Source of the DNA: Candidatus Parvarchaeota archaeon
GTDB lineage: Archaea; Nanobdellota; Nanobdellia; Parvarchaeales; Parvarchaeaceae
NCBI GenBank assembly: GCA_023261805.1
Contig: JAGDXV010000006.1
Coordinates: 1 to 34,466, forward strand
DNA: 34,466 nt
Direction: 5' to 3'
The notes beneath the pieces were generated by a model. The model did no database searches. It was not told the DNA's origin and saw nothing but the letters and a program-made list of their open reading frames with translations. Numbering within the stretch: the first letter of the stretch is position 1; every line of letters starts with the position of its first letter. The position numbers and the translations under genes are program-made. Of the stretch, positions 28,745-34,466 are shown in pieces.

Positions 28745-29119
28745 GTGATAAATTTAAATATTTCTATAGATCAATATACAATAGTGGGAAAAGAAGCGAA
28801 GGGAGGATTGGAGGAGCTTCTTAGCATTCAGCCGAAAACCCAAGAGGAGCTGAAGAGGATAGAGGATGAGGCAAGGCAGTACCTTAAATGGAATGAGGTC
28901 GCTGTCTACAATGAGTATACAAAGAAACTAGAGATCGTGAGGCTAAATCCTTTAAAATTGATTTGGTACAAGATAAAGGGCATTGTGAAGATTGATTATA
29001 GACTCTATCCCGGATGGACCGGAAAGATCCCTTTCTATCTCTTCAGAATCGATAGAAAAGGCCCGGATTTCATCGATTATCCCCACGGGTATTGTGACAG
29101 GCTTGATGCTTACCTCTGA
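28745..29119 (+). CDS. Hypothetical protein between PCNA and DnaG
   Basis: 124-aa ORF, GTG start 6 nt after PCNA stop, same strand. Confidence 0.65.
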   Translation: MINLNISIDQYTIVGKEAKGGLEELLSIQPKTQEELKRIEDEARQYLKWNEVAVYNEYTKKLEIVRLNPLKLIWYKIKGIVKIDYRLYPGWTGKIPFYLFRIDRKGPDFIDYPHGYCDRLDAYL

Positions 29120-29120
29120 A

Positions 29121-30281
29121 TCACCTGTATCCAAGGTCCTCGTAGGATAGAAGCACGACAGAAGAACTCGAGGCAGCAACACGGTTGCCTATAACATATT
29201 TTATCTCAGCTTCCTCAGCGCTTTTAGCGATCTCATCAGTGATCACACCATCTAGCACAACCGCATATGTACTTTCCAGGTTTGGAAGGGAACTCTCAAC
29301 CTCCTTATAAGGTATCTTCCCTAGGATCTCGTATTTGTCGTTTATCAGGAAAGCCCCTCTCGTACCGATTATGTCGTTAACAAAGGAAAGCATCTTCTGC
29401 TTGAATTCATCCGGAAGGCTGATCTGAGGCTTCTCCTCCTTCGATTCACGCCTCATCCCAGGCGCGTATTCCTCCAGGGGTATCTTCGCCCTGAGGGCCT
29501 GGTTTATCTCTTTCTTTGATAGCTCCTCCACTTCCGTCCCGGCAGGGGCCTTGGCGACGTAGTCTATGTGCCCATTCTGCATGAAGGCATTGACTATCAT
29601 GTCTCCTCCTCTGTCCCCATCGACGAAAAGAGTTGTCACTTTCCTTTTGCTCAGGTCTACGACGGATTTCGGTATCGTGGTCCCGTTCATCCCTATGACA
29701 TTCGTGAAACCATGCTTTAGCATGTTGAGAACGTCGGCTCTCCCCTCAACCACGATGATCTCATCAGAATCCTCTATGTCCGGTCCGGCGGGCAGTTTCT
29801 CTGGCCCATACTCAGTCAGCTCCTTCTGCCTCACGTCCTCGTAAAGCTTCTGCAGCATCTCTGTGGTGTCTGTCGCGTTCTTGCTGAGCGCGGTACCAAG
29901 CAGCTCGCTTGCGCGTTTTGTGATATACTCCCTCTTCGTCACGCGCACGTCTTCCAGGCTCTCGACCCTTATCGTGGCCTTTGACGGTCCGATCCTGTCT
30001 ATCGTCTCTATCGCGGCACCGATCAGCGCCGTTTCGGCGATATCCAGAGAGGTCGGTATTATTATCGTTCCTGTGGTTTTGCCGTTGGAAGAGGTAGATT
30101 CCACCTCTATCCTCCCTATTTTTCCATTTTTCTGGGCTTCACGGAGATCAAGCTCCTCACCGAGCAGCCCTTCTGTCTGCCCGAAGACAGCCCCGATCAC
30201 ATCGGGCTTTTCAACCAAACTTTCAGCCTCGAACTTCGCTTTCAGTACATACTTGAACGAGGCAGGTCCTATCTTTGCCAT
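29121..30281 (-). CDS. dnaG: Archaeal DnaG-type primase
   Basis: Toprim DEIIVVEGRADVLNMLKHGFTNVIGMNGTTIP...TLFVDGDRGGDMI; start MAKIGPASFKYVLKAKF with upstream GGAGGGAGG SD. Confidence 0.95.
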   Translation of the reverse strand: MAKIGPASFKYVLKAKFEAESLVEKPDVIGAVFGQTEGLLGEELDLREAQKNGKIGRIEVESTSSNGKTTGTIIIPTSLDIAETALIGAAIETIDRIGPSKATIRVESLEDVRVTKREYITKRASELLGTALSKNATDTTEMLQKLYEDVRQKELTEYGPEKLPAGPDIEDSDEIIVVEGRADVLNMLKHGFTNVIGMNGTTIPKSVVDLSKRKVTTLFVDGDRGGDMIVNAFMQNGHIDYVAKAPAGTEVEELSKKEINQALRAKIPLEEYAPGMRRESKEEKPQISLPDEFKQKMLSFVNDIIGTRGAFLINDKYEILGKIPYKEVESSLPNLESTYAVVLDGVITDEIAKSAEEAEIKYVIGNRVAASSSSVVLLSYEDLGYR

Positions 30282-30463
30282 AAAAATCCTCCCTCCTTTA
30301 GGATAGTAAGAATCACCTATCGGCAGCTTCACTCCTCAGCTATGCCGGAATATCGAAACGCAATAAGACAGGTGATCATACTAATCGCTATACTCTATTT
30401 AGGAAAATTCATCTTTATATATCTTCACATTCTATTCTAAATGGTAAAGTTTTGGTGGTTTTT

Positions 30464-30856
30464 ATGGACATAAAGATAGTCGGTGTTAACGAGCTGAAGA
30501 AGGGAGACACGGTGCTTATAGACAAGCAGTCTATATCGAAGATAACGGATATCACCTTCAGTGCACCTGGAAAGCACGGGCACGCAAAGTACAGGATAGA
30601 GGCGGTTGATGTATTGGATGGGAAGAAGCGGGTTCTGATACTGACATCCGAGGACAGGATGGAGGTACCGATAATAGAGAAGAGGAATGCGCAGGTCATA
30701 AGCATCAATGGGGATAAGGTACAATTGATGGATCTTGAATCCTACGATGTGTTTGAGACCGACATCCCAGAGGAGTTCAAGGACAAGCTAAAGGAAGGTT
30801 CCCAGGTCGTCTATTCCGATCTCATGGGCAAGAAGGTCATCAAAAGCATGCGTTAA
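30464..30856 (+). CDS. eif5A: Translation initiation factor eIF5A
   Basis: Hypusination loop SAPGKHGHAKYRIEAVDV; OB-fold C-terminus. Confidence 0.95.
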   Translation: MDIKIVGVNELKKGDTVLIDKQSISKITDITFSAPGKHGHAKYRIEAVDVLDGKKRVLILTSEDRMEVPIIEKRNAQVISINGDKVQLMDLESYDVFETDIPEEFKDKLKEGSQVVYSDLMGKKVIKSMR

Positions 30857-30900
30857 TGACACAGCGCTTTGCTTTTAAATGTAAGATTTTATAGAATATA

Positions 30901-31791
30901 ATGGACAACGGATATCTATTCGATGGCATTTACGCTAATCTATCACTTTTAAGGCCTAGGGTTAAATTTTTATTAAAGCCAGTAATGCCGTTTCACTACA
31001 GGAAATTTGCTAAGAATTGGATCCAAATATCCTTTTACAGGCTGCTTAGAAAATACCCTTTTGAAATAAAAACCTATCAAGGGCAAGGAATCAAAATTCA
31101 AAACGAAAAAGCTTGGAGAAAGGAAATAGTAAAATTAATTAATGATTTGATCAGGGATAAGTATGGAATCAAATTTTTAGGCATCGAAAGGGGCGATGCC
31201 GGAGCCATATTGAATGAAGACTACAAATTCCTGGTTGATCCAGGAAATTATGTCGTCGATATAGGAGCCAACGTTGGCGATACAGCACTGTACTTTTGGC
31301 ATTATGGGATGAAGGTCTTAGGATTTGAGCCTTATCCTGTTTTGTATAATACTGCATTAAAGAATGTACACATAAACAAAATTGAAAGCATAACAATTAA
31401 AAGAGCTGCGCTAGGTAAAAAAGACGGATATATATATCTTGAAAATGTGAAAGATGCGGATGGAAGCATCTCAATAAAATTCTATAAAAAAGGAATAAAA
31501 ACTCCAGTATACTCGTTGAAGACGGCGATACATAAATTTGCTGTGCCAAGGGACGCAAATCTTAAGATAGATTGTGAGGGCTGTGAATATGATATAATAC
31601 TTAATTCAGATGATAAAACACTGAAACATTTCAAAAAGATACAGATAGAATATCATTATGGTAGGAAGAACTTAGTTGAAAGGCTGAAGAAAGCAGGATT
31701 TAATGTCAGAAGTACATTGCCCAGAAAGGGATGGAATACATGGGCCAACAAATATATGTATGTTGGATACATCTACGCTGAAAGAAATTAA
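30901..31791 (+). CDS. FkbM family methyltransferase
   Basis: YVVDIGANVGDTALYFWHYGMKVLGFEPYPVLYNTALKNV...LKIDCEGCEYDIIL. Confidence 0.9.
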   Translation: MDNGYLFDGIYANLSLLRPRVKFLLKPVMPFHYRKFAKNWIQISFYRLLRKYPFEIKTYQGQGIKIQNEKAWRKEIVKLINDLIRDKYGIKFLGIERGDAGAILNEDYKFLVDPGNYVVDIGANVGDTALYFWHYGMKVLGFEPYPVLYNTALKNVHINKIESITIKRAALGKKDGYIYLENVKDADGSISIKFYKKGIKTPVYSLKTAIHKFAVPRDANLKIDCEGCEYDIILNSDDKTLKHFKKIQIEYHYGRKNLVERLKKAGFNVRSTLPRKGWNTWANKYMYVGYIYAERN

Positions 31792-31886
31792 ATGATCAGC
31801 TATATTAAATGTTTCATCCACTCTGTTTAGTTTAAAATTGGAATACTTGAAAATCTATATAAGATGAGGTTTGTTAATGTTTCTCT

Positions 31887-32849
31887 ATGGAACCTGAGCT
31901 CAGTATATATGCTACGGTTTATAATAACAGAAATTGGATCAAGTCATCGATGGAATCCATCGTTGATAAGAATCCTTTCTTTAAGAAATGGGAATTGGTT
32001 ATCACAGACAATTTCTCAACCGATGGAACATATGAATTCTTACAAAAGTATGAATCAAAATACCCAAACATCAAGGTATACAGGGAAAAATGCACCAGAG
32101 GGAAAGGAAGACAGATTGCATTGGAACATACGAGCGGAAAGATAGTGACTTATGTGGATCTAGATACTGTTTACCTTAGAAAAAATTGGGAAGTTGTTAA
32201 TAAAATATCAAAGATTGTGAAGAGAAAAGAGGTTATCGGTGGGGTGGTGTATAAAAAAGATGTTTTAGATGCCGGTGGATGGAGGGATCTTAATGCTTCG
32301 GAGGACACCGAATTTTTCGCGAGATTGGCGTATAATGGAATGAAGATGATGACAATACCCGCCGTGCTTTCCTTTAATGCAGATTTTAAGAAAGAGATTA
32401 GAGAGTCAAGATATAGTAAAACTTCATTTGGAAAAGTTTTGAGATTGCTTAAGCGCCGGATGGATGCATTTAGGGGAAATGGTGCCAAGTTTAGAGACGT
32501 TTTACTTTTGAGTCATCCCATACTTAATATCTTTGTTTATTCGCTTCTTATTATCACAATGAAAAGATCATATAGATATTTTGATATAAGAAATTCTGAA
32601 CATAATGCCATTTATCATACTCCAATACTGCCATCGGTTTTTGGAATCGAACGCAGATTCTGGGTTTCTAATAATTTTCCTTTCTCTGTTTTTTATAATA
32701 GTTATAGAAGTGAACATAAGAAACCGTTAGAAAATATTATGAGCTGGTATTTGAAAAATGGATTTACAATGGTTAATCTCGGTAAATATGATCATGTAAA
32801 TTTCCTTACGCCGGAAGCATTCAGATTTCTAGGCAGCAAATTGATGTGA
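31887..32849 (+). CDS. Family 2 glycosyltransferase
   Basis: LSIYATVYNNRNWIKSSMESIVDKNPFFKKWELVITDNFSTDGTYEF...GKIVTYVDLDTVY. Confidence 0.85.
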   Translation: MEPELSIYATVYNNRNWIKSSMESIVDKNPFFKKWELVITDNFSTDGTYEFLQKYESKYPNIKVYREKCTRGKGRQIALEHTSGKIVTYVDLDTVYLRKNWEVVNKISKIVKRKEVIGGVVYKKDVLDAGGWRDLNASEDTEFFARLAYNGMKMMTIPAVLSFNADFKKEIRESRYSKTSFGKVLRLLKRRMDAFRGNGAKFRDVLLLSHPILNIFVYSLLIITMKRSYRYFDIRNSEHNAIYHTPILPSVFGIERRFWVSNNFPFSVFYNSYRSEHKKPLENIMSWYLKNGFTMVNLGKYDHVNFLTPEAFRFLGSKLM

Positions 32850-32870
32850 CACTTCTTGTTCGGCTATTTA

Positions 32871-33160
32871 TTAAGACCTACAAAATTCATAGAATAAATT
32901 CTGTACGGTATCGAATCCAGGTGAATTAGATTCTACTTTTCTACCCTCAACCTTTAATTCGTAATTTAGATTTTTCAATATCTCTTCACATTCTCTTCTC
33001 AGCTCCTTGCTGTGCGCTTCCAATATTATTTTGGGTTTGGTTCTTTTTATGGTTTCGATAGCACCAAGTAAAACATCATATTCGAAGCCCTCCGGGCCCA
33101 AGGGTTACAAATATAGTAGTCTTGTCTTTGATTGCTAGGTTTAAACATCACGCTAAGAAA
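32871..33160 (-). pseudogene. C-terminal remnant of an FkbM-type methyltransferase, frameshifted
   Basis: PEGFEYDVLLGAIETIKRTKPKIILEAHSKELRRECEEIL in one frame, preceded in another frame by NLAIKDKTTIFVTLGP; shift at GGGCCC; stops upstream. Confidence 0.65.
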
Positions 33161-33178
33161 TTTTCTTAAAGTGTTGTT

Positions 33179-34006
33179 CTAAGAACTTTTATGATATATC
33201 AAGAATGCTACAGCGTTAGCTGCTGGATACCTTGAGCCATAAACATGTTGCATTGCATCTTTCATACTCGTTTGCTTCCATAAATTGAAGTTACTATATC
33301 TTTTTAGAAAATACGTCTTTGAAAACTTTATCTCTTTGTTTTGAATAATAGAATCAATTTCTGGGTTATATCTTAATGGAACGGTTATCAATGCAATACC
33401 ACCTCGGTCCAATAAACTTATAATCTTTTGAATGGCTTTTTTAGACTTGCCCACCTCTTTTATCGGCTCATCAAATCCAACATGTTCTATAGTTGAAACC
33501 GAGATTATTATTTGATACTTTTCCTTCGGAGAAAAATCAATTATGTCAATGTTATCCACGAAATTTTCTTTTTCGTATTTATCAACTATTTTATGATCAA
33601 AATCAAAGTAATGTGAAAGGACATTTCCAATTTCTAATACTCTTTTTTGTTTATATCGGTTTTGCTTCAGAAATTCAATTGTAAATGGTATTTCAACTGC
33701 CCTTTCGCTATTTAATGCGTTGTATCTATTGATAAAGTAATGATACTTTTTTCCATCTAATACAAAATATCTATTTAATGTTTCGTAATATAATTTATGA
33801 CTGAAATATTTTAGCTTATGACGAGATAAATTATATACTTTTCTTATCAATTCAGATAAGCCATATTTATTGTAAACTTCCCATGCCTTTTGAAAAACTG
33901 ACTCATCGGCATTTTGATCCTTATTATAAGAATAATAATAGGTTGATTTTTCTTTTTTACCAATCATCTTATCATCTCTCAAAACAATTCGATGCATCTC
34001 ATCCAT
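33179..34006 (-). CDS. SAM-dependent methyltransferase-like protein
   Basis: KRVLEIGNVLSHYFDFDHKIVDKYEKE...DIIDFSPKEKYQIIISVSTIEHVGFDEP...LLDRGGIALITVPLRYNP. Confidence 0.75.
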   Translation of the reverse strand: MDEMHRIVLRDDKMIGKKEKSTYYYSYNKDQNADESVFQKAWEVYNKYGLSELIRKVYNLSRHKLKYFSHKLYYETLNRYFVLDGKKYHYFINRYNALNSERAVEIPFTIEFLKQNRYKQKRVLEIGNVLSHYFDFDHKIVDKYEKENFVDNIDIIDFSPKEKYQIIISVSTIEHVGFDEPIKEVGKSKKAIQKIISLLDRGGIALITVPLRYNPEIDSIIQNKEIKFSKTYFLKRYSNFNLWKQTSMKDAMQHVYGSRYPAANAVAFLIYHKSS

Positions 34007-34007
34007 A

Positions 34008-34299
34008 TTATTTATTCATCTCCGCCTCTTTTAAGTCTTTCGTGTCAAAAATTAAACCTATTATTGCATTGAGCTTAGGCTTAATGGATAATGACATTGT
34101 CTTTTGCAATTCAAAAGATTCCTGCTTCTTGTTAGCCGTCGCCATTTTTTGAGCTGCAAGAGAATCAGTCTATCATCCCTAATGGCTATAGATCAAACGG
34201 GCCATGAGAGCCTGCAGTCCTCATAACTATCCAACCTTCAGTTTCCAAATATTTCTCCACAGAATATTCAAATCTACGGCCTTTAATATTTCTGTTCAT
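34008..34299 (-). pseudogene. Frameshifted Hjc-like (PD-(D/E)XK) endonuclease gene
   Basis: MNRNIKGRRFEYSVEKYLETEGWIVMRTAGSHGPFDL | AIRDDRLILLQLK | KMATANKKQESFELQKTMSLSIKPKLNAIIGLIFDTKDLKEAEMNK* spread over three frames; two single-base shifts restore a ~97-aa protein whose stop abuts the 34006 gene start. Confidence 0.65.
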
Positions 34300-34466
34300 A
34301 ATTTATAGGCATATTTCATCAATTTAAGGCAGTGATACGTCTACGGGATTCATATCTTCACCTTCAATACCCTGTACGTATCATTTCCAAATGTCCAGTA
34401 AATGATACCCACGCCATTTAGCTGTGGCGTTCACTACAATGTCAGCAATAGAACAAGTTAGTGACC

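Noticed and set aside
29863-30306. 147-aa plus-strand ORF antisense to dnaG
   Set aside because: Shadow ORF; dnaG on the minus strand has clear Toprim motifs
30311-30380. Imperfect inverted repeat AATCACCTATC...GACAGGTGATC upstream of dnaG
   Set aside because: One mismatch per ~11 bp with a ~50-nt loop; too weak to call an operator or riboswitch from sequence alone
33883-34152. 89-aa plus-strand ORF
   Set aside because: Antisense to the 33179-34006 methyltransferase and the frameshifted nuclease; no domain features
34350-34450. Minus-strand open tail TPQLNGVGIIYWTFGNDTYRVLKVKI*, possible C-terminus of an extracellular protein
   Set aside because: No start and stops just upstream in frame at the window edge; too short to support
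1-34466. CRISPR arrays, transposases, rRNA genes
   Set aside because: Looked for and not seen: no regularly spaced repeats, no IS/transposase signatures, no rRNA-like sequence

Overview
Archaeal chromosome segment of roughly mid-40s % GC, probably from a DPANN/Micrarchaeota-like lineage; the taxonomic guess is inference from gene content only. It has a housekeeping core flanked by accessory or decaying edges. The core contains deoxyhypusine synthase, a DUF763 protein, SMC, a Nudix hydrolase, two tandem PadR-type regulators, an M13 metallopeptidase, and the RNA polymerase/ribosomal operon rpoH-rpoB''-rpoB'-rpoA'-rpoA''-rpl30e-nusA-rps12-rps7. It continues with a Fap7/AK6-type NMP kinase, pheS-pheT-aMBF1-tRNA-Leu(TAG), SepF, an Mtq2/HemK-like methyltransferase, PCNA, DnaG and eIF5A. 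The left edge (1-1.6 kb) carries a partial surface protein and a short fragment matching the C-terminus of FtsY. The right edge (30.9-34.5 kb) is AT-rich and carries FkbM/SAM methyltransferases, a glycosyltransferase, a frameshifted FkbM remnant and a frameshifted Hjc-like nuclease. I did not find a clearly new multi-gene system. The best leads are: (i) the FtsY 3'-end remnant and neighbouring truncated ORF, suggesting a recombination or integration scar; (ii) the frameshifted Hjc-like nuclease missed by the ORF track; (iii) a perfect 12-bp-arm palindrome at the PadR promoter; (iv) non-canonical motifs in two normally invariant sites (Walker A of the Fap7-like kinase, the PNSA loop of uS12); and (v) several uncharacterised genes in conserved-looking neighbourhoods. 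All family assignments come from motif recognition; no database search was run.
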